From FEN-1219 sp035644475 (GTDB lineage: Bacteria > Pseudomonadota > Gammaproteobacteria > Steroidobacterales > Rariloculaceae), in NCBI GenBank assembly GCA_035644475.1, contig DASQOL010000057.1, positions 6,928 to 70,927 of the forward strand: a stretch of DNA of 64,000 bases, given 5' to 3'. A program made the translations under genes and the position numbers. Under the pieces are notes generated by a model. The model saw only the letters and a list, made by a program, of their open reading frames with translations, ran no database searches and was not told the origin of the DNA. Shown one piece after another: positions 16,962 through 24,958 of the stretch (positions within the stretch are counted from its first letter, which is position 1; each line of letters opens with the position of its first letter).

Positions 16962-18080
16962 TCAGAGACGAATGACGATCTTGCCGAAAAACTCGCCCTT
17001 GTCCATCGCGTCGAACGCGGCGCGCGCGTCGGCGAATTCGAACACCTTGTCGACCACCGGCTTGATCTTGTGCTTCGCGATGAATTCGTTCATCGCTTCG
17101 AAGTCGGCGCGCGAGCCGACGTAGATGCCGCTGACGGTGGCGTTGAGCCCCATGAGCGCTCCCACCGGCACGCTGCTCGCGAAGCCCGACAATCCGCCGA
17201 TCACAGCAACGTGGCCCTCGTAGCCGAGCGCTTCGAGCGCCTTCGGTAGCGTGTCCTGGCCGCCGACCTCGAGCACCTGGTCCACGCCCTTGCCGCCGGT
17301 GAGCGTACGGACTTCCTTCTGCCAGTCGGGGTTGCTGCGGTAGTTCACCGTGCCGAACGCGCCGAGCTTCTTCGCGTGCTCGAGCTTCTCGTCGCTCGAG
17401 CTCGTAATAATCGCCTTTGCGCCGGCGGCAGCCGCTAGTTGCAGGCCGATGACCGACACGCCGCCCGTCCCCTCGAGCAGCACGAAATCCTTCGAATCGA
17501 GGTTGCCGCGCTTGAACAGCGCGTTCCACGCAGTGACGCCGGTACACGGCAACGTGGCGGCCTCTTCGTAGCTGAGATGCTTCGGGAATGCGACGAGCGC
17601 GGCGGCGTCGCTCACCACGACCTCCGAAAGCATGCCGCCGGGATTGCCGCCGCGCGCGGACGCGAGCGCGTCGGCCGAGGGCGCCCCGTCGATCCAGCGC
17701 TCGAAGAAGATGCCGGCGACGCGGTCTCCGACCTTGAAGCGCGTGACGCCGTCGCCCACGGCGATGACCTCGCCCGCGCCGTCCGATAGCGGCACGCCGC
17801 CGGCGGTGCTCGAGCTCGGCCCATAGCGTCCCGCTTGCATGAGCAAATCGCGGCGATTGAGGGAGACCGCGTGCACGCGCACCGCGACCTGGCCGCGTGC
17901 GGGTGCGGGCCGCGGCACTTCGACGAGCGCGAGCTCGAGGCCGTTGGCGCCGCGCGCGAATTGCCACTGGCGGATCTTGTCGCCGTCCGCGGCGTGCGCG
18001 GCGCCCACGAGCAACACCGCGAGCGCGGCCGCCCCGAGCAAACGTGACGTCGACGGCGGACGGGTGAGAACGAATCGCAT
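16962..18080 (-). CDS. MDR-family zinc-type alcohol dehydrogenase-like protein with signal peptide (372 aa)
   Basis: Medium-chain dehydrogenase/reductase. The GroES-like part (about 35-165) shows ALVEVPRPAPARGQVAVRVHAVSLNRRDLL and DGAGEVIAVGDGVTRFKVGDRV; the Rossmann part shows LLEGTGGVSVIGLQLAAAAGAKAIITSSSDEKLEHAKKLG and the NYR segment. The usual catalytic zinc cysteine is not obvious (NRRDLLMQ at that place), so it resembles zinc-free quinone oxidoreductase-like members. The chosen ATG (18078-18080) gives MRFVLTRPPSTSRLLGAAALAVLLVGAAHAAD, a convincing Sec signal peptide, which is odd for an NAD(P)H enzyme. An upstream start would extend into the neighbouring gene. It lies in the minus-strand run between the M15 peptidase and the methyltransferase. 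Confidence 0.85.
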   Translation of the reverse strand: MRFVLTRPPSTSRLLGAAALAVLLVGAAHAADGDKIRQWQFARGANGLELALVEVPRPAPARGQVAVRVHAVSLNRRDLLMQAGRYGPSSSTAGGVPLSDGAGEVIAVGDGVTRFKVGDRVAGIFFERWIDGAPSADALASARGGNPGGMLSEVVVSDAAALVAFPKHLSYEEAATLPCTGVTAWNALFKRGNLDSKDFVLLEGTGGVSVIGLQLAAAAGAKAIITSSSDEKLEHAKKLGAFGTVNYRSNPDWQKEVRTLTGGKGVDQVLEVGGQDTLPKALEALGYEGHVAVIGGLSGFASSVPVGALMGLNATVSGIYVGSRADFEAMNEFIAKHKIKPVVDKVFEFADARAAFDAMDKGEFFGKIVIRL

Positions 18081-18103
18081 GGTCCTAGTGCTCCTCGAAG
18101 TGC

Positions 18104-18646
18104 TCAGCCGCGGCTCTGTGCGCGGCGCTTGGTCTGCGCCCCGAGCTGCGACCAGTGCCACGGCTCGTAGCTGAAGCCGTAAACGTTGTTGCGGCCGTAG
18201 GGCATGGTGAAACCGAATCGCGCGCCGTGCCCGGTGAGCCACGCGAACGCAGCGGAGCTCTCGAAGTCCTCGCTGAGTGGGCGCGTGCCCGGAGTCGCGA
18301 CGTCCACCGCGCGTCCCGTGTGGTGCTCGCTGAAGCCGGGCGCCGCGTTGACCTCGAGAATCCTCGCGATCTCGACTCCCTTGGAGAGCTTCCTGCGGAT
18401 CAGGTCGGTCTGGTGGCGCACGCTGCGAAATCCCGACACGAGCAGGATCTCGACGCCGTCGGTGAATGCGGCCGATTTCATGCGCCGCCAATCGCGCGCC
18501 GTGTCGGGCGCGAGTTGCTGCATCCGGCCGACGATGTTCGCTTCGACGTCCTCGAGCTCGTGCGCTTCCGGGTGGGCGGGGCGGCGCGGGTTTCTGCCGT
18601 AGTCGATGGGGATGCCGAGGTCGGCGAACAGCTCCGAGTTGATCAT
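18104..18646 (-). CDS. M15/VanY-type D-alanyl-D-alanine carboxypeptidase-like protein (180 aa)
   Basis: Zinc peptidase domain for cleaving the terminal D-Ala of peptidoglycan stems. The conserved motifs are present in order: SGFRSVRHQ (about 88-96), SEHHTGRAVDV (about 125-135, histidine and aspartate zinc ligands) and YEPWHW (about 165-170, catalytic glutamate and third ligand). There is no recognisable signal peptide: the N-terminus MINSELFADLGIPIDYGR is hydrophilic, so the enzyme may be cytoplasmic or exported in an unusual way, or the true start lies elsewhere. It is the first gene of the minus-strand run that continues into the dehydrogenase 23 bases later. Confidence 0.85.
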   Translation of the reverse strand: MINSELFADLGIPIDYGRNPRRPAHPEAHELEDVEANIVGRMQQLAPDTARDWRRMKSAAFTDGVEILLVSGFRSVRHQTDLIRRKLSKGVEIARILEVNAAPGFSEHHTGRAVDVATPGTRPLSEDFESSAAFAWLTGHGARFGFTMPYGRNNVYGFSYEPWHWSQLGAQTKRRAQSRG

Positions 18647-18823
18647 GAGGCCTCGCCCTTGTCGCTCTTCGTGTTCTCGCGCTCGTTCGCGAGCTGTTGA
18701 GTGTACTACCGATCCCGCTGCCGGGTCGTGGCTCGCTTGGCCGCGTTTGGCGTTGCGTGGCTATGGCCGCAGCCGTTGCGCGCGTCGTGCGGCGAAAGTG
18801 AGACACACCGCTATGATGGGAAG

Positions 18824-19390
18824 ATGGGGGGACACGACCCGCGTAGCGACACGGAGCTCGTCGCGGCGTGCAATCTCGGGGACGCTGACGAGGCGACGCG
18901 GGCGTTCGAGGCGTTGTATCGGCGGCATCGGGAGTTCGTGCTGCGCGTCGCGCGGCGCTTTACCCGCGACCGCGAGCTTGCGCTCGACGTGTTGCAGGAG
19001 ACGTTTGCGTATCTGCTGCGCAAGTTCCCGCCCGTGGGCGAGGGGCTCGTGCTCACGGCGCGCCTGCAGACGCTTCTCTATCCCGTCGCGAAGAATTGCG
19101 CGATCACGGCGCTGCGCAAGGCCCGCCGGTTTCCCGCCGATCCCGACATCACGGCCGACGATCTGCCGGCGCCCTCGAGCCTCGACACGGCGGAGCCTAT
19201 CGATGCGGCGCTCGCGGCGCTGCCGCCGGAGCGGCGCGAGGTCTTGACGCTGCGCTTCGTCGACGACCTCTCGCTCGCCGAGATCGCGGCCGCGCTCGAG
19301 GTGCCGCTCGGCACCGTGAAGTCGCGTTTGCACCTCGCGATCAAACAGCTGCGCGACGATCCGAAAATCAAAGACTTGTTTCCGCCGTGA
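18824..19390 (+). CDS. ECF RNA polymerase sigma factor (188 aa)
   Basis: Second ECF sigma factor of the window. The ATG at 18824 gives MGGHDPRSDTELVAACNLGD, the usual short lead into region 2; the longer ORF from 18701 is unlikely. Region 2 includes FEALYRRHREFVLRVARRFTRDRELALDVLQETFAYLLRK. Region 4 includes ALPPERREVLTLRFVDDLSLAEIAAALEVPLGTVKSRLHLA, a clear helix-turn-helix. It is followed after 43 bases by a membrane protein that could serve as anti-sigma factor, then by two further genes that overlap or nearly touch. The set (18.8-22.7 kb) is therefore probably an autoregulated operon. Confidence 0.9.
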   Translation: MGGHDPRSDTELVAACNLGDADEATRAFEALYRRHREFVLRVARRFTRDRELALDVLQETFAYLLRKFPPVGEGLVLTARLQTLLYPVAKNCAITALRKARRFPADPDITADDLPAPSSLDTAEPIDAALAALPPERREVLTLRFVDDLSLAEIAAALEVPLGTVKSRLHLAIKQLRDDPKIKDLFPP

Positions 19391-19433
19391 ACCTTTCGGA
19401 CCTCTGCCGCGCTATATGCCGTAGGAGCAGCGA

Positions 19434-19871
19434 ATGAGCGATCGAGACCACACCCACGACGACTCGGCCGACGGCCCCGCAGGCGATTTGCCGGCGGCGA
19501 TCGTGGCGCGTCTCGCGCGCGCCGACAGTGCGTTGCCGATCGTGGCACCGCGCGGCGACGAGGCCGTGCTCGCGGCCGCGCGCGCGCAGTTCGCGAGCCG
19601 CGCCCCGCGCGCGGCCGCCCGGCGCTCGCGCTGGGCGGTGCCGCTCGGCGCCGCGGCCGCGGCGATTCTCGCGGCGCTCCTCGTAGTGCGGCCCTTCGAC
19701 GTGCCGGGCTCGGCCGACGACGTCGACGGCTCCGGCCGCGTCGACATCCTCGACGCGTTCGCGCTCGCGCGCCTGCGCGCCGCGCGAGGCGACGCCGCGG
19801 CGACGCAAGAGCGCATCGACGCGCTCGCGGAGCGCGTCGTCACCCTCGTTCCCTCGCGAGGCGCTCGATGA
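19434..19871 (+). CDS. Single-pass membrane protein with dockerin-like calcium motif, possible anti-sigma factor (145 aa)
   Basis: N-terminal cytoplasmic part of about 67 residues with PAAIVARLARADSALPIV, then one transmembrane helix (about 68-86, WAVPLGAAAAAILAALLVV). The outer part carries DVDGSGRVDILDAFALARL (96-114), which matches the first half of a type I dockerin repeat: an EF-hand-like loop DxDGSGxVDILD followed by an F-helix. Only one repeat is visible; true dockerins have two. Topology and position after an ECF sigma gene suggest an anti-sigma role. The stop overlaps the next start by 4 bases (ATGA at 19868), implying coupling to the following exported protein. Confidence 0.7.
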   Translation: MSDRDHTHDDSADGPAGDLPAAIVARLARADSALPIVAPRGDEAVLAAARAQFASRAPRAAARRSRWAVPLGAAAAAILAALLVVRPFDVPGSADDVDGSGRVDILDAFALARLRAARGDAAATQERIDALAERVVTLVPSRGAR

Positions 19872-20335
19872 GCGCGCGGCGCGCGTTGCTCGCTGCGGTC
19901 GGGGCGCTCGCGCTGCTCGTCGCCGGCGCGCTCGTCGCTCAGCAGATCGAACAACAGAGGGGCCGCTTCGCGACCGTGGACGTCTATGTCGACAGCCCCG
20001 AGCCGCTCGCCGCGTGGCAATTCGAGCTCGGCGAGCGCCGCGGCACGATGCAGGTCGTCGGCATCGAGGGCGGCGAGAACGCGAGCTTCGGCGATCCGCC
20101 GTACTACGACCGCGCCGCGGTCGAGCGCGCGGCGGCAGATCGCATCATCGTCGCCGATTTCAGCCTGAGCCCACCCGAGAGTCTGCCGGTCGGACGCACG
20201 CGCGTCGCGACCGTGCACGTGCGGCTCACGGGCGGCGCCGCGCCGGACTACGACGCGCGTCTCGTCGCCGCGGGAGCGGCCGACGGACGACCGATCGACG
20301 CCAAGATCAGTCTCGATATGCGAAACGGGAGATAG
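19868..20335 (+). CDS. Exported or membrane-anchored beta-rich protein, possibly cohesin-like (155 aa)
   Basis: An N-terminal hydrophobic segment (about 6-26, LLAAVGALALLVAGALVA) should act as a signal anchor. The rest begins with FATVDVYVDSPEPLAAWQFEL, followed by MQVVGIEGGENASFGDPPYYD, and ends with ATVHVRLTGGAAPDYDARLVAA. The start of the domain (a strand describing a quantity 'for which the average is taken' by the body-plan VxVDSxxPLAAxQFEL) is reminiscent of cohesin domains, which bind dockerins; the previous gene encodes a dockerin-like motif. This is an inference from pattern, not a firm family match. Tight overlap with the upstream gene and a 2-base gap to the downstream VIT/VWA gene imply joint function. 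Confidence 0.6.
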   Translation: MSARRALLAAVGALALLVAGALVAQQIEQQRGRFATVDVYVDSPEPLAAWQFELGERRGTMQVVGIEGGENASFGDPPYYDRAAVERAAADRIIVADFSLSPPESLPVGRTRVATVHVRLTGGAAPDYDARLVAAGAADGRPIDAKISLDMRNGR

Positions 20336-20337
20336 CA

Positions 20338-22683
20338 ATGCCGTGGGAACACCGAGCGGTTTTCGGAGCGGTCCGGTTGCGGGGCGGCTCGTTGTCGCGC
20401 ATCGCGCTGGCGGTAGCGATTCTGGGATTGAGCGTCGCGGCGATCGTGATCGCGAGCTGCTCGTTGGCGCCGCCGGTCGACGACGGCGGCAACGGCGCCG
20501 GCGGCAGCGAGGGCGCGGAAGAAGGCGGCGCAACCGGCACCGACGAGATCGTCATAACCGGTAATCGCATCGGACGCCAGCCGTACAAAGCGAACAATCC
20601 GATCGTCACGGTGCCGGCAGAAGCCACCCCTCCTGCGGCGACTGCTTCGGCGCAGGCGGGAACGTTGTCGTCGTCCCATCTTTTCGGGGCGGCCCCCGAG
20701 AAGGCGTCGCAGAGGGGCCGGTTGAGCTCCGCGGCCGGCGACTCGCCGCTCGCGCGTGCGGAGCCGGGCGAGGAGCTCTGGATCATCGAGACCGGGCGCG
20801 CCGTTGCCGAGCCGGACGCCGACGACAGCTCGCCGGGCTCCGGCACGCTGCTCGCGCTCGTCGCGCCCGCGCCGCAGCAGGAACCGAAGGAAGTCCCGCT
20901 GCCGCTCAAGCACACCGATGTTCGCGCGGTCGTGACCGGGTACATCGGCACCGTCGACGTCACGCAGCAGTTCACGAACCCGTACGACGAGAAAATTGAG
21001 GCGGTCTATCTGTTCCCGCTGCCGGAGAAGGCCGCGGTGAGCGAGTTCGTGATGGCGATCGGCGAGCGCAAGATCCGCGGGATCCTGCGCGAGAAGGCGG
21101 AGGCCGAGCGGATCTACGTCGACGCGCGCGTGCAGGGCTATCAAGCGAGCTTGCTGGTTCAACGCCGGCCGAACGTGTTCGAGCAGAAGGTCGCGAACAT
21201 CGAGCCCGGCAAGGAGATCGACGTCAGCATCCGCTACTTCCATACGCTCGCGTACCAAGACGGGTCGTACTCGTTCGTGTTTCCGACGGTGGTGGGGCCG
21301 CGCTACAACCCGATCGGAACGCCGGACCCCATCACCGCGGTGCCGCGCGAGATCGTCGCCGGGCCCGCGGGGGGCACGGCCGTCCGCTACCTGCGGCCGA
21401 ACGAGCGCTCCGCGCACGACATCAGCATTGCGGTGGACGTCGACGCGGGGGTCGCAATCGAGTCGCTCGACGCGAGCATGCCCATCCAAACGGTGCGCAG
21501 CGGCGAGAGCAAGGCGCACGTCGAGCTCGCGGGCGGTGCGACGATCCCGAATCGCGACTTCGTGCTCAACTTCCGCGTCGCCGGCGACACCGTGAAGTCG
21601 AACCTCATGACCTACGTCGACCCGAAGACGCAGGAGGGCTACTTCACGCTGATGCTCTATCCGCCGGCCGCGCTCGAGCGGCTCGAGCGCCGGCCGATCG
21701 AGATGGTGTTCGTGCTCGACACGTCCGGATCGATGGCGGGACGCCCGCTCGAGCAGGCGACCGCTGCGGTGGAGCAGGCGCTCGACCACCTCGCGCCCAC
21801 CGACACGTTCCAGATCCTGAATTTCTTCGACAACGTGAGCCAGCTCGGCCCGCAGCCCGTGCGGGCCACTCCCGCGAACATCGACCGTGGCCGCAAATAC
21901 CTGCACGCGCTCGTCGGCGCCGGCGGCACCGAGATGATCAACGGCATCCGCGCGGCGCTCGGGTTCGCGCACGATCCGGAGCGGCCGCGCTACGTCACGT
22001 TCTTGACCGACGGCTACATCGGCAACGAGGTGCAGATCTTGGGCGAGGTGCACCGCTCGATCGGCGCGACGCGGATCTTCAGCTTCGGCGTCGGCAACGC
22101 GGTGAACCGCTATCTGCTCGACGGGCTCGCGACCGAAGGCCGTGGCGCCGCCGCGTACTTGGCGCTCGAAGATTCGGCCGCCGACGTCATGCAATTCTTC
22201 TTCGACCGGATCAGCCATCCGGCGCTCACCGACGTCGCGATCGACTGGCACGGCTTGCGCGTGCACGACGTGTACCCCGCACGGCTCCCGGACCTGTTCG
22301 TCGGCAGACCCGTCGTCGTGACGGGCCGCTACTCGGGCGCGACCGACGGCGTTGTCGTGCGCGGTAAAGCGGCGACGGCGAACGTCGAGTACCGGCTCGC
22401 GGCGGACGCGGCGCCGAAAGGTGGCGCGATCCGTAATCTCTGGGCGCGCCTCAAGATCGAGGACCTGTCGCGGAGTCAGATCGCAGGTTCGACGCCGCGG
22501 CCCGACCTCGCCGGCGCGATCCGCACGACCGCGCTCGAGTACGGCTTGATGTCGGCCTACACGTCGTTCGTCGCGGTCGACGCGAGCGAGCGCACGGCCG
22601 GCGAGCGCGGCACCACGGTCAATCAAGCCGTGCCGGTGCCGAGCGGTGTGCGTTACGACACGACGGTCGTCTCGGAGCGCTGA
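20338..22683 (+). CDS. VIT and von Willebrand factor A domain protein, membrane anchored (781 aa)
   Basis: Large envelope protein. The ATG at 20338 starts 2 bases after the previous stop; an N-terminal hydrophobic segment at about 22-42 (IALAVAILGLSVAAIVIASC) ends in a cysteine, so it may be a lipoprotein or signal anchor. A low-complexity acidic/glycine stretch leads to TDEIVITGNRIG (68-79), which looks like the TonB-box/plug motif usually found in TonB-dependent receptors. The VIT domain spans about 195-325 (VTGYIGTVDVTQQFTNPYDEKIEAVYLFPLPEKAAV). The VWA domain starts at about 455 with a MIDAS motif DTSGSM at 461-466, and TDGYIGNE lies at about 559-566. Such proteins are adhesion or assembly factors of unknown partner. 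Last complete gene of the ECF operon. Confidence 0.88.
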   Translation: MPWEHRAVFGAVRLRGGSLSRIALAVAILGLSVAAIVIASCSLAPPVDDGGNGAGGSEGAEEGGATGTDEIVITGNRIGRQPYKANNPIVTVPAEATPPAATASAQAGTLSSSHLFGAAPEKASQRGRLSSAAGDSPLARAEPGEELWIIETGRAVAEPDADDSSPGSGTLLALVAPAPQQEPKEVPLPLKHTDVRAVVTGYIGTVDVTQQFTNPYDEKIEAVYLFPLPEKAAVSEFVMAIGERKIRGILREKAEAERIYVDARVQGYQASLLVQRRPNVFEQKVANIEPGKEIDVSIRYFHTLAYQDGSYSFVFPTVVGPRYNPIGTPDPITAVPREIVAGPAGGTAVRYLRPNERSAHDISIAVDVDAGVAIESLDASMPIQTVRSGESKAHVELAGGATIPNRDFVLNFRVAGDTVKSNLMTYVDPKTQEGYFTLMLYPPAALERLERRPIEMVFVLDTSGSMAGRPLEQATAAVEQALDHLAPTDTFQILNFFDNVSQLGPQPVRATPANIDRGRKYLHALVGAGGTEMINGIRAALGFAHDPERPRYVTFLTDGYIGNEVQILGEVHRSIGATRIFSFGVGNAVNRYLLDGLATEGRGAAAYLALEDSAADVMQFFFDRISHPALTDVAIDWHGLRVHDVYPARLPDLFVGRPVVVTGRYSGATDGVVVRGKAATANVEYRLAADAAPKGGAIRNLWARLKIEDLSRSQIAGSTPRPDLAGAIRTTALEYGLMSAYTSFVAVDASERTAGERGTTVNQAVPVPSGVRYDTTVVSER

Positions 22684-22717
22684 GCGTGCTCGCGATGTCA
22701 CCACGGAGGTCGTTCCG

Positions 22718-23103
22718 ATGATCGATAGACGCGCTGCCGTCGCCGGCATCCTCGCCGCCTGGCTCTCGGCCTGTAGCTCGACGTCGGCGCCATGAGCCGC
22801 CTGTTTCTGCCCACCAGCAACGAAAGCGCCAAGAGCTTGCGAACCGCTGCGGCGCAACTGCGAGGGGACGTCTTGTTGATCTACACGATCGATACGCGCT
22901 TCCACGCCGAGAGCAAGCCCGTGGGGCCGATGCAGGTCGTGACGCTCGGGTTCCTGAAGAAGAACAAAGCCAACGTCACGGCGACGTGCGCGGCCGCGCT
23001 CGTCGACGTGCGTACGGGCTTCGTGTTCGGCACCGTCGAGGGGACCGCGACGGAAACGCAACGGTCGAACGCGTGGAGGGGTTCCGGCCGCCTACTTCAA
23101 TAG
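22718..23103 (+). pseudogene. Broken lipoprotein gene: signal peptide and body in different frames
   Basis: An ORF at 22718-22795 encodes MIDRRAAVAGILAAWLSACSSTSAP and then stops; it is a perfect lipoprotein signal with lipobox LSAC. The continuation lies in another frame at 22792-23103 and encodes QLRGDVLLIYTIDTRF, QVVTLGFLKKNKANVTATCAAALVDVRTGFVFGTVEGTA, a pattern I associate with a family of small proteobacterial lipoproteins. The two parts overlap by four bases (ATGA). The region between lipobox and body seems too short for the family, so a deletion with frameshift is the simplest reading; re-initiation at the overlap is the alternative. The 3' end runs into the convergent GntR gene by 12 bases and may be truncated. 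Confidence 0.6.
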
Positions 23104-23439
23104 CTCGGCCGGGTCGAGCTCGAGCGCCTTGATGCGCTCGCGGAGCTTCGGCCACTCGTCGCGGAGGAACCGGCGTTGCTCGCGCTTCAGGAGCAGGTCG
23201 CGCACACCTTCCTTCACGATGAGGCCGACGCCGCGGCGCGTCTCCGTGTATTCCTCGAGCTCGCGATAGGCGCGCGCCGCCGTCAAAGGGTTGACCAGGA
23301 AGTCGCTTGCGAGCTGGCGCACGGAGGGCAGCATCTGGCCTTCGGCATAGGATCCGTCGAGGATTCGCGCGACAATCTGTTCCATGAGCTGCCGATAGAT
23401 CGGCCGGTCCTGATGCCAGGTTTGAACGGTGTCCGTCAT
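23092..23439 (-). CDS. GntR/YtrA-type transcriptional regulator (115 aa)
   Basis: Small GntR regulator. Residues 10-78 form the winged helix (DRPIYRQLMEQIVARILDGSYAEGQMLPSVRQLASDFLVNPLTAARAYRELE), followed by the wing RRGVGLIVKEG. The C-terminal 35 residues are a short helical tail for dimerisation; there is no effector domain, which defines the YtrA subgroup. It is divergent from the adaptor/ATPase genes at 23564-25639, and a perfect palindrome lies between them. YtrA-type regulators usually repress adjacent ABC transporter operons, which fits this position exactly. Confidence 0.88.
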   Translation of the reverse strand: MTDTVQTWHQDRPIYRQLMEQIVARILDGSYAEGQMLPSVRQLASDFLVNPLTAARAYRELEEYTETRRGVGLIVKEGVRDLLLKREQRRFLRDEWPKLRERIKALELDPAELLK

Positions 23440-23522
23440 GTCGTCCCGGTTGCCTCTCGCGACCCTCGTGGCCGCTGCCGCATCTCCCTACCGATTCACC
23501 GTAGCTTGACAGCAACGATTGT

Positions 23523-23556
23523 AATACAGTACTACTGTATTGCGTAGGTAATACAG
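23523..23556. promoter_or_regulatory. Predicted GntR operator: palindrome plus third half-site
   Basis: AATACAGTA-C-TACTGTATT (23523-23541) is a perfect 9-bp-arm palindrome. A further direct half-site AATACAG occurs at 23550-23556, only 8 bases before the ATG of the adaptor gene. The spot between a GntR regulator and a divergent transporter operon, and the AT-rich sequence in an otherwise GC-rich region, support an operator overlapping the promoter or leader. Confidence 0.75.
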
Positions 23557-23563
23557 CCCACCG

Positions 23564-24904
23564 ATGCCGATCATCACGCTAAAGAAGAAGGACGACCCCG
23601 AACAGCCACCGGCCGGCGCAGACGTCGTGCTCTCGGCCATGGACCGGCGGATCGAGCAGAAGGTCATCACGCCGCAACGCATCGCGATCGCGGTCGGCGT
23701 GGTCCTGTTGTTAGCGGTTAGCGTTTACGCGTACATGACGTTCGGCCTCACGCGCACGCTGTCGGTCGGGTCGGAGCGGCTCACCGTGTCTAAGGTGAGC
23801 TACGGCACGTTCCACGAGTACATCCCGGTCACGGGCAACGTCGTGCCGCGCACCACGGTCTATCTCGACGCCGTGAACGGCGGCCAGGTGCTCGAGGTCC
23901 ACGTCGAGGAGGGCGCGTTCGTCAAGGCAGGCGATCCGCTCGTCACGTTCAAGAACACGTCATTGCAGCTGCAGGTGATCGGAACCGAGGCGCAAACGGC
24001 GCAACAGCTCCAGCAGCAGACACAGACGCGCATGAGCTTCGACAGCACGCATCTGCGCAACCGGCAGAACCTGGTCGACATCGACTACAACATCGATCGA
24101 CTAACGCGAGACCTGAATCGCAAGAGGCCGCTCGTGAAGAACGGCGGTGCCACGATTCAAGCGGTCGAAGACCTCGAGGCCGAGCTGAAACGCAATCAAG
24201 CCACGCGCGAGATAGTTGTCGAAGCACTGAAGCTCGACGAGGAGATGCGCACCAACCAGATGGCGAGCATGAAGGCGAGCACGGAGACGCTCAACAAGAA
24301 CATCGAGATCGCGCGCGAAAATCTCAAGAATCTCGTGATGATTGCACCCATTACAGGTCAGCTCACGTTGCTCGAGGCGAACGTCGGCGAGTCGAAGGGC
24401 GCCGGTACACGCATCGGTCAGGTCGACGAGGTTGGCACGTTCAAAGTCAACGCGTTCATCGACGAGTTCTATCTTTCGCGCGTCACGATCGGCCAGATCG
24501 CGACCGTCGACATCGACGGCAAGAACTACGAGCTCACGGTCAGCAAGGCCTATCCCGAGGTCACGAACCGGCAGTTCGAGGTGGATTTGCTGTTCTCCGG
24601 CGAGGCCCCCAAGAACATCCGCCGCGGCCAAACGGTGCGCATGCGGCTCGAGATCGGCCAACCGGCCGACACGCTCGTGGTCGCGAACGGCGCGTTCTTC
24701 GACGACACGGGCGGGCAGTGGGTGTTCGTCGTCGACCCGTCCGGCGACTACGCCGATCGCCGCCCGGTGCGCTTCGGCCGCAGGAACCCGGAGGGCATCG
24801 AGGTGCTCGAAGGGTTGCGCGACGGCGAGCAGGTCATCACGTCGAGTTACGAGAGCCTGCTGAACTTCGACCGGATCCAATTTCGTTCCGACGGCGGCTC
24901 CTAA
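23564..24904 (+). CDS. Periplasmic membrane-fusion adaptor of an ABC/RND-type efflux system (446 aa)
   Basis: HlyD/MacA-type adaptor that bridges an inner-membrane transporter and the outer membrane. One N-terminal transmembrane helix (about 43-65, IAIAVGVVLLLAVSVYAYMTF). The barrel-sandwich half motif VNGGQVLEVHVEEGAFVKAGDPLVTFKN lies at about 103-130. A long coiled-coil hairpin follows (about 135-255, rich in glutamine, glutamate and lysine), then the second half LVMIAPITGQLTLLEANVGESKGAGTRIGQVDE. The beta-barrel and membrane-proximal domains fill the rest (RRGQTVRMRLEIGQPADTLVV). It is followed by an ABC ATPase gene, and a GntR regulator is divergent. No permease lies here; the two FtsX-type permeases at 4.4-6.8 kb would complete the machine. 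Confidence 0.9.
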   Translation: MPIITLKKKDDPEQPPAGADVVLSAMDRRIEQKVITPQRIAIAVGVVLLLAVSVYAYMTFGLTRTLSVGSERLTVSKVSYGTFHEYIPVTGNVVPRTTVYLDAVNGGQVLEVHVEEGAFVKAGDPLVTFKNTSLQLQVIGTEAQTAQQLQQQTQTRMSFDSTHLRNRQNLVDIDYNIDRLTRDLNRKRPLVKNGGATIQAVEDLEAELKRNQATREIVVEALKLDEEMRTNQMASMKASTETLNKNIEIARENLKNLVMIAPITGQLTLLEANVGESKGAGTRIGQVDEVGTFKVNAFIDEFYLSRVTIGQIATVDIDGKNYELTVSKAYPEVTNRQFEVDLLFSGEAPKNIRRGQTVRMRLEIGQPADTLVVANGAFFDDTGGQWVFVVDPSGDYADRRPVRFGRRNPEGIEVLEGLRDGEQVITSSYESLLNFDRIQFRSDGGS

Positions 24905-24958
24905 CAAACGATTTGCCACAGACCGCGTGAAGCTCGGCCAAACGAGCGGGGGATTGCG

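Noticed and set aside
20248..23061. 937-codon minus-strand frame opposite the VIT/VWA gene
   Set aside because: Composition is that of antisense translation of high-GC coding DNA; the plus strand has clear VIT and VWA domains.
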